Positions 40,508 to 48,878 of a DNA stretch of 64,000 bases are shown here, one piece after another (within the stretch, counting starts at the first letter, position 1; every line of letters starts with the position of its first letter). The position numbers and the translations under genes are program-made. The notes beneath the pieces are model-generated. The model did not search any database, had not been told where the DNA came from, and saw only the letters and a list, made by a program, of their open reading frames with translations. This DNA is from Vibrio penaeicida. Lineage in GTDB: Bacteria; Pseudomonadota; Gammaproteobacteria; Enterobacterales; Vibrionaceae. The stretch covers positions 62,001 through 126,000 of the forward strand of contig NZ_BFAQ01000031.1 of NCBI RefSeq assembly GCF_002933855.1, written 5' to 3'.

Positions 40508-42148
40508 TCACATCCCAGAATAATTCGGACCGCTTCCTCCTTCTGGTGGTGTCCAAGTGATGTTCTCACTGGGATCTTTGATGTCACAGGTTTTGCAGTG
40601 AACGCAGTTCTGGCTGTTGATGCGAAAAGTGGGTTCGGCACTTTTTGAGTATTCAATTTCGTAGACCCCAGCAGGGCAGTAGAACTGGGCTGGTTCGCCA
40701 AATAGCCGTAAGTTGGTACTGATAGGTATGGTCGTATCTTCAAGCTTTAAGTGATTGGGTTGATCATCCCTATGAGATAGGTTTGCTAAATAAACAGAAG
40801 ACAATCGGTCGAAGCTGAGTTTACCATCCGGCTTTGCATAGGAACAAAGCTCAACCGTCGAGAGAGATTGCATCGATTTGGCGTCCTCATCTTGATGATG
40901 TAAATGCCATGGTGCATTGCCATCGAATATTCTGCTTTCTAGAGTCTGCATAGCACCTCCAGCCCAATTCCCCCATTTCTTGATTGAAGGTATAAGGTTA
41001 CGTGACGCGTAAAGCTCTTGGTGTAACCACGAGTTTTCGAATAACCGGTTAAAACACTGCGATTTGTCCTGCTCCGTTTTCTCCCAGCTTTCAATGATGG
41101 ACTGCGCGGCAAGCATGCCGGATTTCATCGCGGTGTGCGTGCCCTTTATTTTAGCGACATTCAGAGTCCCTGCATCGCAGCCTAGCAAAAATCCACCTGC
41201 AAAACTCATTGCGGGTAGGGAATGAAATCCGCTTTTATTAATGGCTCTCGCACCGTAGCTGATGCGTTCGGCTCCTTCGAGTAAGTCGGCTAGCCACGGG
41301 TGATGCTTCAAAGACTGAAACTCCATAAAAGGCTGCAGTGAAGGGTTGCCGTAATCAAGGTCGATAACCAAACCAAGAGATACGAGGTTATCCCCATAGT
41401 GATAACAAAAAGCGCCGCCATGGGCACGTTGGCTCAATGGCCAGCCAATGGCATGCTCCGTTTTTCCTGGTATGTGTTTGTGGTTAGGAATTTTCCAGAT
41501 TTCTTTAAACCCTAAGGCAAAATGGTTTGGATCTTTACCCTCGTCCAAATTGAATCGGCGGATCAACTGTTTACCTAGATGACCTCTCGCCCCTTCACAA
41601 AATAAGGTTTGTTTGGCTTTAATGTGAATAGCAGGCACGTGGTTAGGGCTTTCAGAACCATCTTGGTTAAGACCCATTTCCCCCGTAATGATACCGTTAA
41701 CTGAACCGTCATCATCAAAAGCAATGGTGTTTGCGGTAAAACCAGTAAAGATCTCAATGCCTAAACTTTCTGCGTGTGAGCCCAACATTTGGCATAACGA
41801 TCCAAGGCTGATTACCCAATTTCCAGCGTTATCCAGATCTTTAGGAAGCAACATGTGGGGGATACGGAATTTTTCTGTACCACTTTTAAGCCAATAAAAA
41901 TCATCTTGCGTGACAGGGTTACCAAATTCTGGCGATAGATCGCGCCAATTAGGTATTAGTTCATCCAAAGCGCGTGGTTCGAGAACCGCACCTGAGACGA
42001 TATGCGACCCGATTTCTGCTCCTTTTTCTAACACACAAATCGAGTGTGCTTTTCCTTGAGCTTCGCTGAGTGTTTTTAAATGAATGGCGCTGGCGAGACC
42101 ACTTGGGCCAGCACCAATCACCAAAACATCGTATTCCATTACGTCCAT
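40508..42148 (-). CDS. Electron-transfer flavoprotein:ubiquinone oxidoreductase (ETF-QO)
   Basis: 546 residues. The N-terminal FAD motif is DVLVIGAGPSGLASAIHL. The C-terminal 4Fe-4S binding part has CPAGVYEI and NCVHCKTCDIKDP, the usual four Cys. ETF-QO is a monotopic inner-membrane protein that takes electrons from reduced ETF and reduces ubiquinone. A TetR operator lies 6 bp upstream of its start, so it is expressed with this cluster, giving the acyl-CoA dehydrogenase its own route to the respiratory chain. Confidence 0.96.
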   Translation of the reverse strand: MDVMEYDVLVIGAGPSGLASAIHLKTLSEAQGKAHSICVLEKGAEIGSHIVSGAVLEPRALDELIPNWRDLSPEFGNPVTQDDFYWLKSGTEKFRIPHMLLPKDLDNAGNWVISLGSLCQMLGSHAESLGIEIFTGFTANTIAFDDDGSVNGIITGEMGLNQDGSESPNHVPAIHIKAKQTLFCEGARGHLGKQLIRRFNLDEGKDPNHFALGFKEIWKIPNHKHIPGKTEHAIGWPLSQRAHGGAFCYHYGDNLVSLGLVIDLDYGNPSLQPFMEFQSLKHHPWLADLLEGAERISYGARAINKSGFHSLPAMSFAGGFLLGCDAGTLNVAKIKGTHTAMKSGMLAAQSIIESWEKTEQDKSQCFNRLFENSWLHQELYASRNLIPSIKKWGNWAGGAMQTLESRIFDGNAPWHLHHQDEDAKSMQSLSTVELCSYAKPDGKLSFDRLSSVYLANLSHRDDQPNHLKLEDTTIPISTNLRLFGEPAQFYCPAGVYEIEYSKSAEPTFRINSQNCVHCKTCDIKDPSENITWTPPEGGSGPNYSGM

Positions 42149-42154
42149 AATAAA

Positions 42155-42168
42155 TATCTAGTTAGTTA
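42155..42168. promoter_or_regulatory. TetR-regulon operator 7 (TATCTA GT TAGTTA)
   Basis: Between the DUF993 stop and the ETF-QO start, one mismatch in the left half. Its position 6 bp before the ATG suggests it could block initiation or elongation directly. Confidence 0.75.
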
Positions 42169-42181
42169 CAATTTAAGAATT

Positions 42182-43351
42182 TTAATTCGCTACGCCATAC
42201 ATAGTCAGAAAACGTTTCATTCTGTCAGCTGCGAAATCTGGATCTCGTAGCAACCCAGCTTGATCAGCAAGTTTGAATAGTTCCGCGAAATAGGTGATGG
42301 GGCGCATAGACTGAGCACCACCGACCATAACAAAGTGATCTTGAAACCCATTGAGGTAGGCTAAAAACACTACTCCCGTTTTGTAGAAACGCGTGGGTGC
42401 ACTGAATATCAATCGAGATAGCGGTACGGTTGGTTCAAGGATATTTAAAAACGCTGCTTTGTTACCTTTGCCCAACTCCGTCAATGCAAGTGCAGCGGCT
42501 GGTGCGATGGCATCAAATATTCCAAGCAGAGCGTGAGAATAGTGGGTGCTATCACCGGCAATCAGTTCTGGGTAATTGAAATCGTCACCCGTGTACATTT
42601 TCACATCAGCAGGGAGTCGTTTACGCAATTGAATCTCTTTATCTGCATCCAAGAGCGAAATCTTGATGCCATCGATTTTGCTCTGATTTTCGTGAATCAA
42701 GGTAACGACAGTGTCCATCGCAGTATCGATATTCTTGGTTCCCCAATACCCAGAAAGCAGCGGATCAAACATATCGCCGAGCCAATGGAGAATCACGGGG
42801 TGTTCTACATCTTGAAGTACGCTTTGATAGACATTGAGGTAGTCTTGCTCATTATTGGCAGCTTTCGCTAGAGCGCGGCTTGCCATTAAAATGAGCTTAC
42901 CGCCAGCCGATTGAATGGCGTCGATTTGGACTCGATATGCTGCGATCACGTCATCCAAAGAATAGTGTTGATTGTCATTAAGCTGGTCGGTACCACTGCC
43001 ATGATAAATCAGAGCGTTTGGTAGATCAGATGCCGCCGCTTGAGTGTGACGAATCAGCGCTAACGCATCATCCCAAGTGAGCCCCATTCCGCGTTGTGCC
43101 GTATCCATTGCTTCTGCGATGCCAAACCCCATCGACATGAGATAATGGCGATACGCGAGTGTTTTATCCCAATCTAACGAAGCGCGTCCCGAAGGGTCGG
43201 ACGTGGTGAGTGGGTTAGCTACAACATGCGCAGCCGAAAAGGCGATGCGATTAAAAATGGTGGCATTAATGGCGCTTTCATCCAGAGTTTTTCCAACCAC
43301 CTGATACTTACTTAGCTTCTGCCGCGCATCAGGTAAAATTACATGTGTCAT
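42182..43351 (-). CDS. DUF993 family protein (DHDPS-like aldolase fold)
   Basis: 389 residues. I place it in the DUF993 family by its length and segments such as NRIAFSAAHVVANPL, YHGSGTDQLNDNQHYSLDDVIAAYR and MYTGDDFNYPELIAGD. The family is related to dihydrodipicolinate synthase-type class I aldolases, although the Schiff-base Lys cannot be pointed to with certainty. It is third in the operon acyl-CoA dehydrogenase, SDR, DUF993. I recall DUF993 genes near sugar isomerase-like TIM barrels and sugar ABC transporters, as here. Carbon-carbon cleavage of a keto intermediate is a reasonable guess only. Confidence 0.75.
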   Translation of the reverse strand: MTHVILPDARQKLSKYQVVGKTLDESAINATIFNRIAFSAAHVVANPLTTSDPSGRASLDWDKTLAYRHYLMSMGFGIAEAMDTAQRGMGLTWDDALALIRHTQAAASDLPNALIYHGSGTDQLNDNQHYSLDDVIAAYRVQIDAIQSAGGKLILMASRALAKAANNEQDYLNVYQSVLQDVEHPVILHWLGDMFDPLLSGYWGTKNIDTAMDTVVTLIHENQSKIDGIKISLLDADKEIQLRKRLPADVKMYTGDDFNYPELIAGDSTHYSHALLGIFDAIAPAAALALTELGKGNKAAFLNILEPTVPLSRLIFSAPTRFYKTGVVFLAYLNGFQDHFVMVGGAQSMRPITYFAELFKLADQAGLLRDPDFAADRMKRFLTMYGVAN

Positions 43352-43362
43352 AAAAATTCCCT

Positions 43363-44130
43363 TTAAAATCGGCTGATCAGCATGCCTGCGTCAACCGAAA
43401 TAGATTGTCCTGTCGTGTAGGGTAATTGCCCTGTTGCCAATGAAGTAACGACTTGTCCTACCTCTTCAGGCAACCCGATTCGAGGCAGAAGGGTAAACCC
43501 ATTTTCGACTCGTTCTCGATACAGGTGCATGGAGGGCGCGGTCATTTCGGTTTCAATTAGCCCTGGCTGAACGTCGTACACAGCAATGTTTTCTCGCCCC
43601 AGCCGAACCGCAAATAGATTTGAAACCATTGAAGCAGCGGCTTTGGATACGCAATACTCGGACCGATTTTCGCTCGCCGCTTTGGCGTTGGAAGAGGTGA
43701 TATTGATGATCGAAACTGGAAGATCATTGATGGGATTAGCAAGACGTCGTTTGGCGAACGCTTGAGACAGAAAAAACATCGCCTTGGTGTTGATGTTTTG
43801 ACATCGGTCGTAGCTGTTTGGAGTCACGTCCAATATGTCACCGCGGCTTTGTACCGAAACGCCGGCATTGTTGACCAAGGTGGAAATACTGCCTAGATTG
43901 GCTTCAATATCCCTAATCCAACCAGTATGAGAGGCGATATCCGCCACATCTCCACAAAGAATCTGGTGTGGCTGGCTAATCTGCTCTAATTCAGCCAATG
44001 TTTCTCGCAGGGCAGGACTGTCTTCTTTATCGTTAATTGCAACGCGATACTCTGATTTTGCTAAAGACAGGGCAATGGCTTTACCTATGCCCCGAGCACT
44101 GCCCGTGACAAAAGCGACAGGAGCACTCAT
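43363..44130 (-). CDS. Short-chain dehydrogenase/reductase, FabG-like
   Basis: 255 residues with the Rossmann TGSARGIGKAIAL at 10-22, NNAG near 88, Ser in INITSSN and YCVSK for Tyr/Lys, then the FabG-like PGLIETEM. An NAD(P)-dependent alcohol/ketone enzyme, cytoplasmic. The start codon overlaps the stop of the acyl-CoA dehydrogenase as ATGA, and the DUF993 gene follows after 11 nt, so it acts in the same pathway, either on a 3-hydroxyacyl-CoA or on a sugar-like ketone. Confidence 0.92.
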   Translation of the reverse strand: MSAPVAFVTGSARGIGKAIALSLAKSEYRVAINDKEDSPALRETLAELEQISQPHQILCGDVADIASHTGWIRDIEANLGSISTLVNNAGVSVQSRGDILDVTPNSYDRCQNINTKAMFFLSQAFAKRRLANPINDLPVSIINITSSNAKAASENRSEYCVSKAAASMVSNLFAVRLGRENIAVYDVQPGLIETEMTAPSMHLYRERVENGFTLLPRIGLPEEVGQVVTSLATGQLPYTTGQSISVDAGMLISRF

Positions 44131-45287
44131 GATTCCGCTCCATTTTTCAAAAGCTCGCGAGCAATAATGGTGCGTTGGATCTGATTCGTCCCTTCATAGA
44201 TTTGTGTGATCTTGGCATCTCGATACAATCGCTCGGCTTCAACCCCGCGGATAAAACCGCCACCGCCATGAATTTGAGCCGCGTTAGCCGATTGAGCAAC
44301 CGCCGTATCGCCGGCATAACATTTGGCGATGGAGCACGCTTTTGTGGCGGGCTTGCCTGCGTCTAACAACATGGCAGCCTGATGAACCAGTGCTCTTGCC
44401 GCCGCTATCTCTTTCGCCATATCTGCCATCATCCATTGCAAACCTTGGTTATGGCTGATGGGATTGCCAAATTGTTTGCGTGTCTGAGAAAACTCAACAG
44501 ATGCTTCTAGCCCCGCTTGAGCAATGCCCGTAGCTAGAGCAGCAATGCCTACGCGTCCTTTATCCAGTGCGCTCATCATCATGTAGAATCCGCGGTTTTC
44601 CTCTCCGAGTAAGGCACTTTCTTCTAGCTGTACATCATCAAAAAGTAGCGAGCCGACTTGCGAGGCGCGTTGCCCCATTTTTTCTTCCTTAGGTGCTTTG
44701 CTTACCCCTTCCAATGTGCAATCAACGATGAAGATGCTCATACCGCGGTGACCGGCGTCTAAATCTGTTCGTGCCAATACAAAGGCATAATCTGCAACTG
44801 GTGCGTTGTGGATCCAAATTTTCTCGCCACTTAACTGCCAGCCTTGTTCTGTCTTGGTGGCGGTGGTGCGAATATTAGAGACATCGGAACCCGCTTCGGC
44901 TTCCGTTATGCAGTACGCTACAAACTTTTCCGCCGTTAATATTTGCGGAAAAAGTCGATTTTGTTGTTCTTGATGACCGTATTTGCTGAGCAAGAAGGTG
45001 ATCAGTTCAACCAGACCGCATTGATCCGCGATTGAAGCATAGCCCCGAGACAATTCTTCCATCACGATGGCATAACTCAGCGTGTCTAAACCGATGCCTC
45101 CGTGTTCTTCTGGGGCAGTGATGCCCAATAAGCCAAGTTCACCCATTTGATGGTAAATATCACGTGGGAATGTGGAGTCCTTATCTAGCTGTTCTGCCCT
45201 TGGCCTTATTACTTCTTGCGCAAACCGGCGGGTGGTTTGCTTAATGTCTTCATAGACGTCTAAAGGTAATTGTGGGGTCACTAACAT
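44127..45287 (-). CDS. Acyl-CoA dehydrogenase
   Basis: 386 residues of the short/medium-chain type. The FAD/substrate motif is YCITEAEAGSDVSN, and the catalytic Glu365 lies in IYEGTNQIQR, the position used by medium- and short-chain enzymes. It desaturates an acyl-CoA at C2-C3 and passes electrons to ETF. The regulon carries its own ETF and ETF-QO, so this is the enzyme they serve. It heads the operon with the SDR and DUF993, downstream of operator 8, which is shared with the divergent aldehyde dehydrogenase. The substrate CoA ester is not fixed by sequence. Confidence 0.95.
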   Translation of the reverse strand: MLVTPQLPLDVYEDIKQTTRRFAQEVIRPRAEQLDKDSTFPRDIYHQMGELGLLGITAPEEHGGIGLDTLSYAIVMEELSRGYASIADQCGLVELITFLLSKYGHQEQQNRLFPQILTAEKFVAYCITEAEAGSDVSNIRTTATKTEQGWQLSGEKIWIHNAPVADYAFVLARTDLDAGHRGMSIFIVDCTLEGVSKAPKEEKMGQRASQVGSLLFDDVQLEESALLGEENRGFYMMMSALDKGRVGIAALATGIAQAGLEASVEFSQTRKQFGNPISHNQGLQWMMADMAKEIAAARALVHQAAMLLDAGKPATKACSIAKCYAGDTAVAQSANAAQIHGGGGFIRGVEAERLYRDAKITQIYEGTNQIQRTIIARELLKNGAES

Positions 45288-45302
45288 TTTTCACTCTCCT
45301 TG

Positions 45303-45316
45303 TAACTATATGGTTA
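45303..45316. promoter_or_regulatory. TetR-regulon operator 8 (TAACTA TA TGGTTA)
   Basis: 15 bp upstream of the acyl-CoA dehydrogenase start and within the divergent promoter shared with the aldehyde dehydrogenase (start 45451). One mismatch. Confidence 0.8.
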
Positions 45317-45450
45317 CTTATAATGAAATCTTGTGCTAAGGTCAAATATAAATCGGTTAAAAAATAACTGATAATGACAGGTTAATCACTAATGGTTTGA
45401 TTAAATGTTGTTATAAAACAACGATATAATTTAATGAGTGAGAGTGGGAT

Positions 45451-46944
45451 ATGGCAGTTCTTAGTTTACCAAAGGAAGTAACACACTATCAGATGTTAAT
45501 AAATGGCGAGTGGACTATAGGCTCGTCGAGCAGCGAATTTGAAAGAAAAAGCCCTGGGCATGGCGTGGCGGTTTCAGTGTATCCACGAGGAACAAAACAG
45601 GATGTATTCAACGCTGTCGTTGCCGCTCGCAATGCATTCGATGATGGCGCGTGGTCTCGCTGCTCTGGTGCAGAAAGAGCCGATAAACTTTCAGAAGTTG
45701 CTCGCCTGATTAAAGTGAACCAAGAAAAGCTGGCTTACCAAGAAACTCTGGAAACAGGCAAGCCAATTTCACAGAGCCGTGGTGAAGTTATGGGTGCTGC
45801 GGGTTTTTGGGATTATGCGGCTGGACAAGCCAGAGCCCTTGAAGGGGAAAGTTTTAACCAGCAGGGTGAAGACATCCTTGGCTTGGTATTACGTGAACCC
45901 ATTGGTGTGGTTGGGCTGATCACTCCGTGGAACTTTCCATTCTTTATTCTTTGCGAACGCTTACCATTCATTTTGGCATCGGGTTGCAGTGTGGTCATAA
46001 AGCCCAGTGAGCTCACCGCAGGCACAACCTTGATGTTAGGTAAATTAATTGAGCAGGCGGGGATTCCAAAAGGGGTCGTGAACATGATTACCGGTCCAGG
46101 TTCGGAGCTTGGTAACGCCATGAGCCATCACGAAGATATCGATATGATCTCTTTCACTGGTTCAACTCAAGTAGGAAAAAGCGTGCTGGATGGTTCTAAG
46201 GTTAATATGAAAAAAGTTGGGCTAGAGCTTGGAGGAAAAAACCCTCATGTGGTGTTTGCCGACGCGGATTTGGATGAAGCGGCAGATGGTGTCGCGTTTG
46301 CACAATGTTTTAACGCTGGCCAATGCTGTGTGGGTGGAAGCCGACTTCTTGTGGATTCTTCGATTGCAGACGAATTTATCTCTCGTCTAAAAACACGACT
46401 ATCCAAAGTAAAGATAGGGGATCCTTTGGATGAAGATACTCAAGTGGGCTCAATGATCGATCCAACGCATTTTGGCAAAGTAAATGAGTATCTCGAAAGC
46501 GGTACGAAACAAGGGGCGACATGCGAATACGATTTTGGTGTGTGTACTGAGGTGCCGGAAAATGGCTTGTATTTCTCTCCTAAGATTTTCCGTGATGTTC
46601 CCCCTGAAGCGGATATTGCTTCTGAAGAAATCTTTGGTCCTATCTTAACGGTTAGCGAGTTTGATGGGTATGACGACGCTTTGAAGCAAGCTAACGATTC
46701 GATATACGGATTATCTGCCAGTATCTGGACGAAGAACTTAAGCACAGCAACCAAAGCAATGCGTGATATTCAAGCGGGAAGAGTGTGGGTCAACACCACA
46801 ATAACCGGTGGTCCTGATATGCCCATTGGTGGCATGAAGCAGTCTGGTTTGGGAAGAGAAACAGGCAAATACGGCATTGATGAGTACACCGAAGTGAAGT
46901 CAGTTCACGTGTTTACGGGTCAGCGCGATATGTGGGTGTCGTAA
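45451..46944 (+). CDS. NAD(P)-dependent aldehyde dehydrogenase
   Basis: 497 residues of classical ALDH: TPWNFPF near 158-164, the cofactor loop FTGSTQVG near 235, catalytic Glu259 (LELGG) and Cys293 in FNAGQCCVGG, and EEIFGP in the C-terminal half. It turns an aldehyde into a carboxylate. In this regulon it would follow the GMC alcohol dehydrogenase and supply the acid to the CoA-transferase. It shares a divergent promoter and operator 8 with the acyl-CoA dehydrogenase operon. A terminator follows. Confidence 0.96.
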   Translation: MAVLSLPKEVTHYQMLINGEWTIGSSSSEFERKSPGHGVAVSVYPRGTKQDVFNAVVAARNAFDDGAWSRCSGAERADKLSEVARLIKVNQEKLAYQETLETGKPISQSRGEVMGAAGFWDYAAGQARALEGESFNQQGEDILGLVLREPIGVVGLITPWNFPFFILCERLPFILASGCSVVIKPSELTAGTTLMLGKLIEQAGIPKGVVNMITGPGSELGNAMSHHEDIDMISFTGSTQVGKSVLDGSKVNMKKVGLELGGKNPHVVFADADLDEAADGVAFAQCFNAGQCCVGGSRLLVDSSIADEFISRLKTRLSKVKIGDPLDEDTQVGSMIDPTHFGKVNEYLESGTKQGATCEYDFGVCTEVPENGLYFSPKIFRDVPPEADIASEEIFGPILTVSEFDGYDDALKQANDSIYGLSASIWTKNLSTATKAMRDIQAGRVWVNTTITGGPDMPIGGMKQSGLGRETGKYGIDEYTEVKSVHVFTGQRDMWVS

Positions 46945-46962
46945 TTCCCTGAATTTATGAAG

Positions 46963-46982
46963 AGGCGGAGTACCGCCTTTTT
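46963..46982 (+). terminator. Terminator after the aldehyde dehydrogenase gene
   Basis: AGGCGG/CCGCCT around AGTA, followed by T5. It separates this unit from the etfBA unit. Confidence 0.85.
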
Positions 46983-46994
46983 CAGATATTGAAA

Positions 46995-47008
46995 TAACTA
47001 ATTAGTTA
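46995..47008. promoter_or_regulatory. TetR-regulon operator 9 (TAACTA AT TAGTTA)
   Basis: A perfect copy 14 bp upstream of the etfB start. Confidence 0.85.
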
Positions 47009-47022
47009 CTTGAGGTTGAAGT

Positions 47023-47772
47023 ATGAAGGTATTGGTTCCGGTAAAAAGAGTGGTGGACCACAACGTTCGAGTTCGGGTTAACGATTCGAATACTGGTATT
47101 GAATTAAACAACGTGAAAATGGCCATGAACCCCTTTGATGAAATAGCGGTGGAAGCGGCTATTGCACTGAAAGAGCAAGGCAAGGTGAAAGAGGTCACCG
47201 CGATATCTGTTGGTGGTAAAGAGTGCGAAAGCGAACTGCGCCACGCAATGGCAATGGGCGCGGATAATGCTGTATTGATTAAGTGTGAACAACCAGCAGA
47301 ACCGTTAGCTGTGGCAAAACTATTGGCTGCTTATTGTCAGGAAAGCGCTTGTGAACTGGTCATTATGGGAAAGCAGGCGATTGATGATGATTGCAACCAA
47401 ACAGGGCAAATGTTGGCGGCGTTAATGAATTGCTCTCAGGCAACGTTTGCATCCGAAATAGAAATAGAGGGTAAGGATATAAAAGTAACACGTGAAGTGG
47501 ACGGCGGCTTGCATACTGTGGCGTTTGAAGCGCCCGGCATTATCACGACAGATTTACGCTTGAATACCCCTCGCTTTGTGAGTTTACCTAACTTGATGAA
47601 AGCGAAACGCAAAACAGTGGAATACAAAACAGCCGAAGAATATGGGGTGGACTTATCGCCAAAATTGGAAGTGCTTTCTGTTACGTCGCCTCCAAAACGA
47701 AGCGGTGGGCAAATGCTCGATAGTGTTTCTGAACTGGTAGATAAACTGAAATCGCATAAAGCCGTTTGGTAA
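47023..47772 (+). CDS. etfB: Electron-transfer flavoprotein subunit beta
   Basis: 249 residues starting MKVLVPVKRVVDHNVRVRV, the usual ETF-beta opening, with NPFDEIAVEAAI, the AMP-binding segment MGKQAIDDD and the family motif VTREVDGG near 150-157. ETF is a soluble alpha/beta heterodimer holding FAD and AMP; it collects electrons from acyl-CoA dehydrogenase. GAGG precedes the ATG. It is cotranscribed with etfA (9-nt gap) from the operator-9 promoter. Being inside this regulon, it is probably a second, dedicated ETF. Confidence 0.96.
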   Translation: MKVLVPVKRVVDHNVRVRVNDSNTGIELNNVKMAMNPFDEIAVEAAIALKEQGKVKEVTAISVGGKECESELRHAMAMGADNAVLIKCEQPAEPLAVAKLLAAYCQESACELVIMGKQAIDDDCNQTGQMLAALMNCSQATFASEIEIEGKDIKVTREVDGGLHTVAFEAPGIITTDLRLNTPRFVSLPNLMKAKRKTVEYKTAEEYGVDLSPKLEVLSVTSPPKRSGGQMLDSVSELVDKLKSHKAVW

Positions 47773-47781
47773 GGAGTCAAA

Positions 47782-48714
47782 ATGAAACTACTAGTGATTG
47801 GTGAATATGCCAACGACAAACTCAGCGATGCAACGGCAAAAGTGGTCAGTGCCGCTTCATCGATTGCCGAAGATATTCATGTTTTGCTGACGAAAAACGA
47901 TTCAGCCATAACTGAACAGGCGGCTGCTATCGAAGGGGTAAGTAAAGTGCTTACTTGGGAAGTCGCTTCTCATCAAGCAGAAAGCCTTGCCCCTGTGATT
48001 TCAGAGATCGCACAACACTATGATGCGGTGTGGGTATCGAGTTCGAGTTTCGGCAAAGATCTATTGCCCCGTATTGCCGCGCTTTTGGATGTGATGCAAG
48101 TTTCGGATGTGGTGGAAGTGGTCGACAGCAAGACATTTGTTCGCCCTATTTATGCAGGAAATGCGCTGCAAACTGTGCGAAGTCATGATGAGAAACAGCT
48201 TTGTACCATTCGAGCTTCCAGCTTTAAGGCTGCTCAGATCGGCAATACGCCAAATGCACAGATCGAAAGCATTCAAAAAGAGCAACCGCAACCCCAAACC
48301 AAGCATATTGGAACAAGGCTGAACCAGAGTGAACGGCCGGAATTGACCTCAGCAGAAACTGTTGTGTCGGGCGGTCGTGGGATTGGGTCTGAAGGAGCGT
48401 TTCAGCTAATATTAATGCAGTTTGCCGACGAATTAGGCGCTGCTGTTGGTGCCTCCCGTGCTGCGGTGGATTCTGGATTTGCCCCTAATGACTGGCAAGT
48501 TGGCCAAACAGGAAAAATCGTTGCGCCAGATTTCTATTTTGCTATTGGCCTATCAGGGGCTATTCAACATATCGCAGGCATGAAAGATTCGGGGGTCATC
48601 ATAGCGATAAATAAAGACCCAGAAGCGCCTATTTTTGAAGTGGCAGATTACGGGCTATGCGGAGATCTATTTGAGATCTTGCCGCAATTGAAAGCAGAGC
48701 TGAAGGCTGTATAA
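47782..48714 (+). CDS. etfA: Electron-transfer flavoprotein subunit alpha
   Basis: 310 residues. The C-terminal FAD domain shows GGRGIGSEGAFQLI, GASRAAVDSGF, GQTGKIVAPDFYFAIGLSGAIQHIAGM (only its ends are needed: GQTGK and LSGAIQH) and INKDPEAPIF. It pairs with EtfB to carry electrons from the acyl-CoA dehydrogenase to ETF-QO. AAGGAG precedes the ATG by 5 nt. It is the second gene of the etfBA unit. Confidence 0.96.
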   Translation: MKLLVIGEYANDKLSDATAKVVSAASSIAEDIHVLLTKNDSAITEQAAAIEGVSKVLTWEVASHQAESLAPVISEIAQHYDAVWVSSSSFGKDLLPRIAALLDVMQVSDVVEVVDSKTFVRPIYAGNALQTVRSHDEKQLCTIRASSFKAAQIGNTPNAQIESIQKEQPQPQTKHIGTRLNQSERPELTSAETVVSGGRGIGSEGAFQLILMQFADELGAAVGASRAAVDSGFAPNDWQVGQTGKIVAPDFYFAIGLSGAIQHIAGMKDSGVIIAINKDPEAPIFEVADYGLCGDLFEILPQLKAELKAV

Positions 48715-48807
48715 ATTCGGGCAATGTTACTGAGTATAAACATCACATTTGTACATAAAATCACCATATTTTCCTTGAGAGGTCAAATGGTGTGTGTTAA
48801 AAGTATG

Positions 48808-48821
48808 TAACTAGATGGTTA
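48808..48821. promoter_or_regulatory. TetR-regulon operator 10 (TAACTA GA TGGTTA)
   Basis: 57 bp upstream of the CUT2 binding-protein start. A possible promoter, TTGAGA (48775) with 17 nt spacing to TAAAAG (48798), would place the operator just downstream of the -10 box. Confidence 0.8.
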
Positions 48822-48878
48822 CATATAATTAAAATCATCTACACTTGATCAAAAGCGTATCTAAAGAAGGATTTTGTT

